Origin: Fen-178 sp049516835
GTDB lineage: Bacteria > Acidobacteriota > Terriglobia > Bryobacterales > Bryobacteraceae
DNA length: 64,000 bases
Direction: 5' to 3'
Assembly (NCBI GenBank): GCA_049516835.1
Contig: JBEKSR010000003.1
Coordinates: forward strand, 10,316-74,315
The notes under the pieces were generated by a model, which did no database searches, was not told the origin of the DNA, and worked only from the letters and a program-made list of their open reading frames with translations. This document shows positions 24,585 through 33,400 of the stretch, piece after piece; the stretch's first letter is position 1; every line of letters starts with the position of its first letter. The position numbers and the translations under genes were made by a program.

Positions 24585-26072
24585 ATGCAGAATTCCGATT
24601 TGACACGGCGCACGTTCGTGGGAGCGGTAGCGGCGGCGGGGCTCATGGCCGCGGACGAGGGTTGGGTGGAGCTGTTCAACAAGCGCGACCTGGACGGATG
24701 GCGCCCGAGCGAGAACCATGGCTCCTGGAAGGTCGTAAACGGCGAGTTGGCGGCCGACGGGCCGCGGTCGCACCTGTTCTACACCGGTCCGGTGCGCGGC
24801 GCCAGCTTCCGGAACTTCGAGCTCGAAGTCGAGGCGCTGGCGCGCCCCGGCTGCAACTCGGGAGTCTTCTTCCACACCGCGTACCAGGAGACGGGCTTCC
24901 CGCTGAAAGGCTTTGAGGTTCAGATCGACAACACGGCGGCGAGCGAGGGCACATACCGCGAGAGAAAGTTGACCGGTTCGCTCTACGGCCTCCGCAACAT
25001 CTACAAGCAACTCATCCCCGACGACCAGTGGTTCAAGATCTATGTCGCGGTGCGAGGCAAGAACATCCAGGTGCGGCTCGACGGCATGTTGCTGGTGGAT
25101 TACACCGAGCCGGCGCCGCCCGTCATAGCGGAGGGCGATCAACACCAGCGTTTCCTCGACCGCGGCGCCTTTGCGCTGCAATGCCACAATGACGGGTCGA
25201 AGGCGCGGTTTCGGAGCGTGCGCGTCCGGCCGCTGCCGGACGAGCTTCTCACGGCCGGCCCCGCCCCCGTGGTGGACGACGTCTTCCGGCAAATTGTCAC
25301 CATGGGCACGCACAACATCCCCATGGTGGACTATCACGTCCATTTGAAAGGCGGGCTGACGCTGGAGCAGGCGCTGGGGAAATCGCGGAAAGACGGCATC
25401 CAGTACGGAATCGCGGTGAACTGCGGAAAGGGTTTCCCCACCGAAAACGACGAGGGCGTCCGAACTTTCGTGGATAGTCTCAAGGGACAACCCGTGTTCA
25501 TAGCGATGCAGGGCGAGGGCCGCGAATGGACGCAGATGTTCTCGCGGCGGGCGGTGGCGCTGTTCGACTATACCTTTACCGACTCGATGACGTGGACCGA
25601 CAACCGTGGACGGCGCATGCGCCTGTGGATTCCCGAGGAAGTAGGGAGCATCGCGGATGCCCAGGAGTTCATGGATACGCTGGTCGAGCGGGCGGTCGGA
25701 ATTCTGGAGCGGGAGCCCATCGATATTTACGCCAACCCGACCTTCCTGCCGGATCTGATCGCGAAAGATTACGACCGGCTCTGGACCGAGAAACGGATGA
25801 TGCAGGTCATCGGCGCGGCCGCGCGCAACGGAGTGGCCATCGAGCTCAACAATCGCTATCGCCTGCCCAGCCTGGGGTTCGTCCGGATGGCAAAGGAAGC
25901 CGGGTGCAAGTTCAGCTTCGGAACGAATAATACAGGCCCAGCCGACCTGGGGCGCTGCGAGTACGGGCTGCGCATGGTGAACGAGTGCAAACTGGGGTGG
26001 CAGGATTTCTTCGTACCCGGCGCCTGGGGTCCCAGAGCGGTGGAGCGCAAGGGCGGGGCGCTGAGAGGCTGA
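24585..26072 (+). CDS. DUF1080 (3-keto-glycoside hydrolase-like) domain fused to a PHP-like domain, Tat-like leader
   Basis: 495 aa. Leader with LTRRTFVGAVAAAGLMAA. Residues about 24-220 form a concanavalin-like DUF1080 domain: WVELFNKRDLDGWRP, SWKVVNGELAADGP, FELEVEALARPGCNSGVFFHTAY, GFEVQIDN, then the LYGL and VRLDG strands. Residues about 240-490 look like a PHP/histidinol-phosphatase-type barrel: PMVDYHVHLKGGLTLEQAL, IDIYANPTFLP, GVAIELNNRYRLPS, KFSFGTNNTG. The HVH motif is the first PHP metal site. DUF1080 proteins are tied to 3-keto-sugar glycoside cleavage. The fusion suggests two linked steps on one exported sugar-like substrate. Confidence 0.82.
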   Translation: MQNSDLTRRTFVGAVAAAGLMAADEGWVELFNKRDLDGWRPSENHGSWKVVNGELAADGPRSHLFYTGPVRGASFRNFELEVEALARPGCNSGVFFHTAYQETGFPLKGFEVQIDNTAASEGTYRERKLTGSLYGLRNIYKQLIPDDQWFKIYVAVRGKNIQVRLDGMLLVDYTEPAPPVIAEGDQHQRFLDRGAFALQCHNDGSKARFRSVRVRPLPDELLTAGPAPVVDDVFRQIVTMGTHNIPMVDYHVHLKGGLTLEQALGKSRKDGIQYGIAVNCGKGFPTENDEGVRTFVDSLKGQPVFIAMQGEGREWTQMFSRRAVALFDYTFTDSMTWTDNRGRRMRLWIPEEVGSIADAQEFMDTLVERAVGILEREPIDIYANPTFLPDLIAKDYDRLWTEKRMMQVIGAAARNGVAIELNNRYRLPSLGFVRMAKEAGCKFSFGTNNTGPADLGRCEYGLRMVNECKLGWQDFFVPGAWGPRAVERKGGALRG

Positions 26073-26137
26073 GAGCGTGGCGCAGACTCTCAGTCTGCCG
26101 GGCCCAGAGGGCACCCCCGACTCGTCGGGACGCGGCA

Positions 26138-26371
26138 GGCACGAGTGCCCAATGCCACATACTTTTCCGGATTGCGGCATTCTGCACTTGTTGTGGGGCG
26201 GGCAATCTTGCCCGCAGCCGCCTTTTAGGCGGCTCTTTCGCGCGGTGCGCGCGCTTTCGGAGCCGCAGTCGCCGGCTGAAAGCCGGCTGCAGCCAGGATT
26301 GGCTGCCCCACGATTTGTGCAGAATGGTCACCAGAATCAAAAAGTATGTGGCATTAGGCACGAGTGCCTGC
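26138..26371. repeat. Nested palindromic intergenic element (~235 bp)
   Basis: Concentric inverted repeats: a perfect 16-bp pair AATGCCACATACTTTT (26151-26166) and AAAAGTATGTGGCATT (26340-26355), an inner pair around CATTCTGCAC (26178) and GTGCAGAATG (26317-26326), and GGCACGAGTGCC at both outer ends. The centre holds smaller hairpins (GCGGGCAATCTTGCCCGC, GCCGCCTTTTAGGCGGC, GCCGGCTGAAAGCCGGC). No frame in it resembles a protein. It lies between convergent genes. Confidence 0.85.
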
Positions 26372-26418
26372 GCCACATGGGGTACGCAGCCGATGTGAAG
26401 TGATTCCTTCGTGGTTCC

Positions 26419-27645
26419 TCACGCCAGTTTTTGCGGGCGCAGCGGACCGAGGAATACCCACAGGATGGCAGCGCACACCAGCGGCAGGATGCCAAACCCG
26501 ATGAAGGCCGGCGTATAGGAATAGTGGTCCACCACCCATCCCGTAATGAGGGTGAAGACCATGCCTCCGAAGCCGGCGCCCATGCTGGCCAATCCGAATA
26601 CCGAGGCGACGGCGTTGCCGGGAAACACATCCGCGGGAAAGGTGAGCATGTTGGCCAGGCTGCCCGTATAACCGAGCATCGCCACCGAGACAAAAGCGAT
26701 CGAGAGCCAGGCCTCCCGCACCAGCACCGCCGGGATGGCGCTGGTCATGAGCACCGCAAAGAAGGTCACGGCGGACTTGCGCGTGATGGTTACGGATACG
26801 CCGCGCTTCAGGAGAAAGCTGGAGAGCCACCCGCCCAACAGGTTGCCGAGACCGGCGACCAGGAATGGAATCCAGGCGAATTTGCCGATGGCGGCCAGGT
26901 CGAAGTTCCGCACGCGCTTGAGGTACTCCGGGAACCAGAAGATGTAGAAATACCAGACCGGGTCCATGAAGATCTTCGAGATGGTGAAGATCCAGACGAA
27001 GCGCGACCGGAGCAGAACCCCAACCGGGACCAGCGGCACGCTCGCCCCGCCGGCGGGCGCGGCAGGCGTCCGGTAGAGCCGCGACCAGAATGCCAGCCAG
27101 ACCAGGCCCGCCGCTCCGACGAACAAAAAGGCAGACTGCCAGCCCCACTTGAGCAAGAGGAAGGCCACGATGGGCGGCGCCAGAATCGCTCCCACGGCGG
27201 AACCGCTATTGAACAATCCGGCGGCCAGCGCGCGCTCGCGTTCAGGGAACCACTCCGCCACCACTTTCACACCGCCGGGCCAGTTCCCCGCTTCGCCCAT
27301 GCCGAGCAGAAACCGATAGACGCCGAGACTGACAGCCCCTCGGGAGAATGCGTGCAACATGGCGGAGATGGACCACCACGCCACGCACAGCCCATAGCCC
27401 AGGCGCGTGCCCAGCCGGTCGATCACCGGGCCGGAGACGCCGCTCATGATGGTATACGCCAGCATAAACGCGAAGACCACGCGCGAGTAATCCACGTTGC
27501 TCATGTGGAACTGATCGCGCAGCACGGGCGCGGCGACGGAGAGCGTCTGGCGGTCCAGATAGTTGATGACGGTCGCCCAAAAGGCGAGCGAGATCATGCG
27601 CCAGCGGAGCGGCGAGGGAGGGTGCAACTTTCGATTGTAATGCAC
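26419..27645 (-). CDS. MFS transporter, ACS type (second copy)
   Basis: 408 aa. Opens ISLAFWATVINYLDRQTLSVAAPVLRDQFHMSNVDYSRVVFAFMLAYTIMSG, with the ACS helix-1 signature; then RFLLGMGEAGNWPGGVKVVAEWFPERERALAAGLFNSGSAVG, the diagnostic helix 4-5 loop (G.gEagnwPg..k...eWFp..eR) of hexuronate transporters. Twelve hydrophobic segments. It is divergent from a GH105 hydrolase gene with 48 nt between the starts, so the two are probably controlled together: GH105 releases an unsaturated uronide and this protein imports it. Confidence 0.9.
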   Translation of the reverse strand: MHYNRKLHPPSPLRWRMISLAFWATVINYLDRQTLSVAAPVLRDQFHMSNVDYSRVVFAFMLAYTIMSGVSGPVIDRLGTRLGYGLCVAWWSISAMLHAFSRGAVSLGVYRFLLGMGEAGNWPGGVKVVAEWFPERERALAAGLFNSGSAVGAILAPPIVAFLLLKWGWQSAFLFVGAAGLVWLAFWSRLYRTPAAPAGGASVPLVPVGVLLRSRFVWIFTISKIFMDPVWYFYIFWFPEYLKRVRNFDLAAIGKFAWIPFLVAGLGNLLGGWLSSFLLKRGVSVTITRKSAVTFFAVLMTSAIPAVLVREAWLSIAFVSVAMLGYTGSLANMLTFPADVFPGNAVASVFGLASMGAGFGGMVFTLITGWVVDHYSYTPAFIGFGILPLVCAAILWVFLGPLRPQKLA

Positions 27646-27693
27646 ATCGGGTCTGAAATACCGTTAAATCCGTGCTAGTATCGAACAGTTCGT

Positions 27694-28875
27694 ATGGCCA
27701 GATTTCAACTCACGCCGTTTCTCCTCGCCGGAGTTCTGATGGCGCCTTCGGCTGTGGCTGGGGCCGCGCCGGATTCGTGGGCCATCGCCACCGCCGAGAC
27801 CATCATGAAGCGCAACCCGGGCACGCCGGCGGACCGGCTGGCGAGGTGGTCGTATTGGAAGGGATATACGCTTTACGGGTTCGAGATGCTCTGGCGATCC
27901 ACCGGAGACCAGCGGTACTGGGACTTCATCAAGCGCCAGATGGATCCGTTCGTGGATGAAAAGGGCAACCTCACAGCGGACGTCCGGCTCAACAGTCTCG
28001 ATAACATCATGGCCGGCAATCTCATGGTGGCGCTTTATGAACACACTCGAGACGAACGCTACCGCGCCGCCGCCACCCAGATTCGCAAAGCCTTCGACAC
28101 CTACCCGCGGAACTCCGATGGCGGCTTCTGGCACAACCCGAGATTGACCGGCGAGATGTGGATCGACGGCGTGTTCATGGGCCAGATGTTTCTCATCCGC
28201 TACGGGAAGTCGATCGGCGACCGCGAGTACTGCTTCGACGAGGCCACCCGGCAGATCGCCATCTTTGCCAGACACGGGCTGAAGGGTGAGAGCGGCCTCT
28301 ACTACCACGCCTGGGCCGAGCAGCCCGAAAAAACTCGCTGGGCCGACCCCAAGACAGGCCTCTCGAGCGAGGTGTGGAGCGAAGGGCTGGGCTGGTACGC
28401 TTTGATCCTGGCCGAGACGCTGGCGGTGCTCCCGCCGGACCACGGACGGCGGCCGGAGGTGGTGGATATTTTCCAGCGCCTGGCCGGCGGGTTGAAACGC
28501 ACGCAGGATCCCAAGACCGGCCGCTGGTTCCAGGTGGTTGACAAAGGCGATCAGCCCGACAACTGGACCGACACTTCCGGCAGCGCCATGTTCACCTACG
28601 CCATTCAACGCGGCATCGAGCTCGGTCTGCTGAAACCGAGCGACTACGCTGCCGTGGTCGACAAAGGCTATCACGGCATCATTGCGAAGGCCAAGATCGA
28701 CGGCGATGGGCTGGTGGATATCTACGACGCCTGCGACGGCCTGGGCGTGCAAGAGAATTACGGGCGGTATATCAACTACAAGAAGACGGTCAATGCCAAG
28801 GAAGCCGTTGCGGGCTTCCTGTGGGCTACCGCCATCGTCGAAAAGCCGGTATTGGAGAAGAGCCGGAAGCGTTGA
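27694..28875 (+). CDS. GH88/GH105 unsaturated rhamnogalacturonyl hydrolase
   Basis: 393 aa with signal peptide (FLLAGVLMAPSAVAGAAP). Matches the (alpha/alpha)6 barrel of YteR/YesR: WSYWKGYTLYGFEMLW, VRLNSLDNIMAGNLMVALYEHT (catalytic Asp region), GGFWHNPRLTGEMWIDGVFMGQMFLIRYG (W.DG motif), GLYYHAWAEQ, WSEGLGWYALILAETLAVLPP, and NYGRYINYKKTVNAKEAVAGFLWATAIVE at the end. These enzymes hydrate the double bond of lyase-made unsaturated galacturonyl-rhamnose units. No pectate lyase gene is in the window. Confidence 0.9.
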   Translation: MARFQLTPFLLAGVLMAPSAVAGAAPDSWAIATAETIMKRNPGTPADRLARWSYWKGYTLYGFEMLWRSTGDQRYWDFIKRQMDPFVDEKGNLTADVRLNSLDNIMAGNLMVALYEHTRDERYRAAATQIRKAFDTYPRNSDGGFWHNPRLTGEMWIDGVFMGQMFLIRYGKSIGDREYCFDEATRQIAIFARHGLKGESGLYYHAWAEQPEKTRWADPKTGLSSEVWSEGLGWYALILAETLAVLPPDHGRRPEVVDIFQRLAGGLKRTQDPKTGRWFQVVDKGDQPDNWTDTSGSAMFTYAIQRGIELGLLKPSDYAAVVDKGYHGIIAKAKIDGDGLVDIYDACDGLGVQENYGRYINYKKTVNAKEAVAGFLWATAIVEKPVLEKSRKR

Positions 28876-28885
28876 GAGGAGACAA

Positions 28886-28930
28886 AGCGTGGCGGACCTG
28901 ACTGTCGGCAGGACTTGCGGCCGGGCTGCC
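28886..28930 (+). repeat. Decayed copy of the MNT gene start region
   Basis: GGAGACAAAGCGTGGCGGAC plus CTGACTGTCGGC here nearly repeats GGAGACAAGGCGTGGCGGAC plus CCGACCGTCGGC at 29731-29761, the RBS and first codons of the nucleotidyltransferase gene. After this it degenerates into a GGCAGGACTTGCGG...GGGCTGCCCCA palindrome-like stretch. The intervening DNA holds the VapBC pair. Confidence 0.6.
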
Positions 28931-28946
28931 CCAGCGATAATTCCGC

Positions 28947-29396
28947 CTATTCAGCCTCCGAAACCATCCCCGGATGAACGGCCCTTATCCCGGCGTAGCG
29001 TGCGAAATCCCGCCCATTCAGCGTGAGGATGTTGGGAACGCCGTGCACCAACATGGACGCGACGAGCCTTGCGTCGTGTACCTGGACGCCAGCCACCGAG
29101 TACCGGACAACCAACCGCCGCCATTCGACATGAACGCGTTCGCTGTCGGGCAGAAACCTGAATCTGGCCTCGATTAGCTTGGCTCGCGCATCGGTCTCGG
29201 CAATCAACAAACCAAAGCCGTTCCTGTCGATTGGCCGGGTGCAGACGCTCCAGAACTCGACCAGATTCTGCGCCGCGTAGCACAAATGCCCGCCACGGGC
29301 CAGCAGTGTTTCCACGGCAGTGCGAACGATCGTGTAATCGGGATCGGACGGCTCCGCGAGGCGCAAGAGGATATTCGTGTCGGCGAGGAAGGGCAC
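28947..29396 (-). CDS. vapC: VapC-type PIN-domain ribonuclease toxin
   Basis: 149 aa. PIN acidic residues are in place: FLADTNILLRLAEPSDPDY (D6), CYAAQNLVEFWSVCTRP (E48 region), VAGVQVHDARLVASMLVHGVPNILTLNGRDFARY (two Asp). Such toxins cleave tRNA or rRNA. It begins 8 nt after the stop of its small antitoxin. Confidence 0.88.
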   Translation of the reverse strand: MPFLADTNILLRLAEPSDPDYTIVRTAVETLLARGGHLCYAAQNLVEFWSVCTRPIDRNGFGLLIAETDARAKLIEARFRFLPDSERVHVEWRRLVVRYSVAGVQVHDARLVASMLVHGVPNILTLNGRDFARYAGIRAVHPGMVSEAE

Positions 29397-29404
29397 CCCT
29401 GGCC

Positions 29405-29656
29405 TCAGTTGTGGTCCTGGTAAATGCTCTCACGGCTAAAGGCGGCCGAGGGCACATGGGGCAGACTCTTCCCCATCTCCGCTAACGTGTCGAGCGTAGC
29501 TCGAAACTCCTCGAGGTTGGCGGCTGGGGCCGCCGGCGCTCGGGCGAGATCTTCGATCGCGTCCTGGAGGTACGCGTCAAGGGGGATGCCCTTCGCCGCG
29601 GCCTGGGCATTCAGGGATGCTTCGATTTCCGGTTTGATTTCCAGCCTGACAGTCAT
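29405..29656 (-). CDS. Antitoxin of the VapBC pair (RHH-like N-terminus)
   Basis: 83 aa from ATG 29656 with AGAGG upstream; the frame could extend 8 codons further. The N-terminus TVRLEIKPEIEASLNAQAAAKGIPLDAYLQDAIEDLA looks like a ribbon-helix-helix DNA-binding unit with a 'l...A...G...d.yl...ie' helix pair. The C-terminal tail (AEMGKSLPHVPSAAFSRESIYQDHN) resembles the toxin-binding peptides of VapB proteins. Confidence 0.82.
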   Translation of the reverse strand: MTVRLEIKPEIEASLNAQAAAKGIPLDAYLQDAIEDLARAPAAPAANLEEFRATLDTLAEMGKSLPHVPSAAFSRESIYQDHN

Positions 29657-29740
29657 AACGGCCTCTTCAGCCTTCACCAATTATCCCACGCCTGGCCACG
29701 TCTCGGACGCCGGCGGTATACTTCCAGAAGGAGACAAGGC

Positions 29741-30040
29741 GTGGCGGACCCGACCGTCGGCGACACAATCCGCGAAAAGCGCGACGCGATCATCCGCATC
29801 GCGGGCAGCCACGGCGCCACCGAGGTGCGGTTGATCGGATCTGTCGCGCGAGGCGAGGCTCGTCCTGACAGCGACGTCGATCTGCTGGTGACGTGGAGCG
29901 AGGGCACCAGCCTGCTTGACCAGGCGGCTCTCATGCTGGAACTCGAAAAGCTGTTGGGCCGGAAAGTCGACATCGCCAGCGACGGCTGGGTGAAGCCCTC
30001 GATCCGGGAATCGGTCTACCGGGATGCCATCGCCCTATGA
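29741..30040 (+). CDS. mntA: MNT-type nucleotidyltransferase antitoxin
   Basis: 99 aa from GTG 29741 preceded by AAGGAGA. The minimal nucleotidyltransferase motif GSVARGEARPDSDVDLLV (about residues 31-48) has the GS...G and D.D metal ligands. LLGRKVDIASDGWVKPSIRESVYRDAIAL closes the fold as in MntA proteins, which AMPylate and neutralise HEPN toxins. Its stop overlaps an ATG that starts a HEPN-like stub (ATGA), so the toxin partner has been lost. Confidence 0.87.
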   Translation: MADPTVGDTIREKRDAIIRIAGSHGATEVRLIGSVARGEARPDSDVDLLVTWSEGTSLLDQAALMLELEKLLGRKVDIASDGWVKPSIRESVYRDAIAL

Positions 30041-30093
30041 GGAGCGACGCGGATCGCTTGAGCGACCCGGGGAAGCAGTTGCTCAGGGCGTGA
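30037..30093 (+). pseudogene. HEPN toxin remnant (first ~10 codons)
   Basis: Overlapping the MNT stop, ATG 30037 reads MRSDADRLSDPGKQLLRA and stops at 30093. The MRSDADRLSD start is that of HEPN (HepT) proteins, usually continuing as 'ileaie.i...'. The rest is missing, and the TGA overlaps the next gene's GTG, so a deletion has fused the hepT start to the DUF2442 gene. Confidence 0.55.
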
Positions 30094-30347
30094 CCGCGAG
30101 CGACGAGGCGCTGATCGTCGATCTTGCCGATGGCAGGACAATTACAGTTCCGCTGGCTTGGTTCCCGCGTCTGGCGCACGGGACAGCGGCGGAGCGAGCC
30201 ACTTGGCGTCTCATTGGCGGCGGCATAGGGATCCACTGGCCGGACTTGGACGAGGATATCAGCGTGGAAAGCCTGTTGGCGGGCCGGAGGTCTGGCGAGA
30301 CTCAGGCGTCCCTTCGGCGCTGGCTCCAGGCGCGCAAGGCCGGCTGA
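30090..30347 (+). CDS. DUF2442 domain protein
   Basis: 85 aa from GTG 30090; a longer frame from 30024 is open but would be chimeric with the HEPN stub. TASDEALIVDLADGRTITVPLAWFPRLAHGTAAERATWRLIGGGIGIHWPDLDEDISVESLLAGRRSGETQ is the complete DUF2442 domain. DUF2442 proteins usually pair with a DUF4160 protein and are suspected antitoxins; no DUF4160 gene is present. Its natural 5' end may have been lost in the deletion. Confidence 0.8.
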   Translation: MTASDEALIVDLADGRTITVPLAWFPRLAHGTAAERATWRLIGGGIGIHWPDLDEDISVESLLAGRRSGETQASLRRWLQARKAG

Positions 30348-30463
30348 GTGACTTGCGCTCCCCCGCGCCCTCCCGTTGGCACCCCGCGGATCGCCTGTCG
30401 CTGCATGTAAAGACCATTCAGGTCTGCTTGACTTGAATTTGGCCGGCCGACGCTGCAAACTGG

Positions 30464-33400
30464 ATGGAAATGGGCATCAATATCGGTCTGGACATCGGGG
30501 CCATCAGTCTCAAACTGGCCGCCTTGGGCCGTCCAGGGGACCGGCCGATCCTCGAGGCCCTGTGCGCCACGCACCCGCAGTTCCGCATGACGGAGATGGG
30601 GGCGCGGCCGCTGGTCCTTTCCGAGTACCGGCGCATCGCCGGCAGCCCAATCCAGTCCACCTACGACCTGTTGCAGGAGTTCTACGAGATCGTCCCCGAG
30701 ACCCAGGTGGAAGGCATACGCGTAACCGGCTCGGGCAGCCGCACCATAGCCAAAGTGTTGGGCTTGTTCTTCGAAAATGAGTTCAAAGCCATCGCGCGGA
30801 TGATGGGGGCGGTCTACCCGCAGGTGCGCACCGTGTTCGAAATCGGCGGGGAAAGCTCGAAGTACATCCGGCTGGAGGGCGGCAGCATCGTGGACTATGA
30901 CCGCTCGGGCGAGTGCGCGGCGGGTACGGGGTCGTTCCTCGATCAGCAGGCGTTGCGGATGCAGTACTCGGTGGAGGAGATCGGCGGGATCGTCTGCACG
31001 GCCAAGGGCTCGGCGCGCATCGCCGGACGCTGCTCGGTGTTCGCCAAGAGCGACATGATCCACGCGCAGCAGAAGGGTTACTCGCCGGCGGAGATCCTGC
31101 GCGGGCTGTGCGATGCCGTGGCCCGCAATTTCAAGAGCTCCATCGTGAAGGGGCGGCCGGTGGAGGCGCCGGTAGCGCTGATTGGCGCGGTTTCGCAAAA
31201 CGCGGGCGTCGCCGGGGCCCTGCGCGAAGCCTTCTCTCTTTCCGCCGCCGACTTGCTGACGCCCGGGGAATACGCCTGGTGCGGAGCCATCGGCACGGCC
31301 ATTCTGGAGGCCGAGGAGCAGCGCAAGCGGTCCATTCTGGAGATCCATCGCCTGCGCCAGCACGATTCCGAAGAGAAGGTGCAGGACACCCAACCGCTTT
31401 CCTCTGAGAATGTCGTGCAGTTGCGCGACCGCGTGGGCTTGTACGTGCCGCCGCCCAATGATGAACCCATCCCGGCGTACCTGGGGCTCGACATCGGGTC
31501 GGTTTCGACCAACGTGGCGGTGATCGATGAATCCGGCACGGTGATTCACGATGTCTACCTGCGAACCGCGGGGCGCCCCATCGAGGCCGTGCAGCAAGGG
31601 CTGGCGGAAGTGGAGAGCATCTGGGGCAAGCGGCTTCGGGTGTGCGGCGTGGGCACCACCGGCTCGGGGCGCGAGCTGATCGCGGAGTTCGTGGGCGCGG
31701 ACGCGGTGAACGACGAAATCACCGCGCACAAGACCGGCGCCATCCACGTGAGCAACACGCTGGGCGGCGAGCCGGTGGACACCATCTTCGAGATCGGCGG
31801 GCAGGATTCCAAGTTCATCTCCATTGAAAACGGCGTGGTGGTGGATTTCGCGATGAACGAAGCCTGTGCCGCGGGCACCGGTTCGTTTCTGGAAGAGCAG
31901 GCCGAGAAGCTGGGGATCAGCATCAAGGACGAGTTCGCGAAACTGGCGCTGGCGGCGCCCAGCCCCACGCGCCTGGGCGAGCGCTGCACGGTGTTCATGG
32001 AGCGGGATGTCACCGGCTGGCTGCACAAGGGCGAAACCGTGCCCAACCTGGTGGCGGGCCTGTCGTACTCGATTGCGCTGAATTATTTGAACCGCGTGGT
32101 GCGCGGCCGCAAGATCGGCAAGGTGATTTACTTCCAGGGCGGCACGGCGTATAACGACGCCGTCACCGCGGCGTTCGCCAGCCTGCTGGGAGAGAGGATC
32201 ACGGTGCCGCCGTACAACGGCGTGATGGGGGCCATTGGAATGGCTCTCATCGCGCGGCAGTGGCACCAGGCTACCGGCGCCGCGAGCCGTTTCCGCGGAT
32301 ACGATCTGCACAAGCTGCGGCTCGCGACACGCGACTTTGTGTGCAAGGCCTGCTCGAACCTGTGCGAGATGAAGCAGTTCGACATCGAGGGGCAGAAGAG
32401 CTACTGGGGCGATAAGTGCTCGGATAAGTTCCGTAAGCCCTCGTTGAGCGGGCGCAAGCCGGTGATCGAGGATTTGTTCGCGTATCGGGAGCAGTTGCTG
32501 GAAGGCGGCAACCGCTCTCTTACGTTCGCGGCTCTGAAGGTTGGGCTGCCGCGGGCTATGTCGCTGCTGGATCAGTTGCCGTTCTGGAGGCGGTATTTCG
32601 CGGAGCTGGGGATCGAGACCGTGCTATCACCGGTGACCGATCCGCGCATTTCGGCGGCGGGCATCGATATGGCGGTCGCGCAGCCGTGCTATCCGGTGCA
32701 AGTGGCCCACGGGCACGTGCAGGCGCTGGCGGAGGCGGGCGTAGATTACATCCTGATTCCCAACATCGCGGACGCCGAAGGGGGCGAAGACCAATCCTGC
32801 CCCTCGCACTACTGCCCGTGGAACCAGACGCTGCCGTGGGTGCTGCGGTCCGCGCCGGCCCTGGCGCCGCACCAGCACAAGTTTCTCATCCCGACGCTGC
32901 ACTTCCAGCTTGGCCCGGCGCAAGTGAAGAAGGCGCTCGCCGAGGCCATGCGGCGCATGGGGGTTACCCGGCGCGCGAGCGACCGCGCGGTGGAGGCGGC
33001 CTACGCGGCGCAGCGCGAATTCCAGGATAAGCTGCTGGCGGCCGGCCGGCGGGCGCTGGCAACCCTGGAATCGACCGGCGAGCCCGGGCTGGTGGTGGTG
33101 GGGCGCAGCTACAACATTTACGACCGGGGCGTGAACTGCGACATCCCGCGCAAGCTGCGCCACCGGTACGGCGCCAACGTCATTCCGCTGGACTTCCTGG
33201 TGACCGGCCGCGAGCCGGTCGCGGACCGGCACGCCAACATGTTCTGGGCCTCGGGGCGAAAGATTCTGGACGCGGCGCGGCTGGCGGCCTCCCGGCGCAA
33301 CCTGCACGTGGTCTACATCACCAACTTCAAGTGCGGGCCCGATTCCTACATCAAGCATTTTGCCCGCGAAGCCGCCGGCGCGCCGCTGCTGGTCCTGCAA

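Noticed and set aside
23418..26180. 920-codon minus-strand open frame
   Set aside because: It runs antisense to the MFS, RraA-like and DUF1080-PHP genes, which show clear family motifs. Its translation is Arg/His/Gly-rich with no domain, as expected for the shadow frame of high-GC codons.
26090..26400. CRISPR array
   Set aside because: The repeats are inverted and nested, not evenly spaced direct repeats with spacers, and no cas gene is present.
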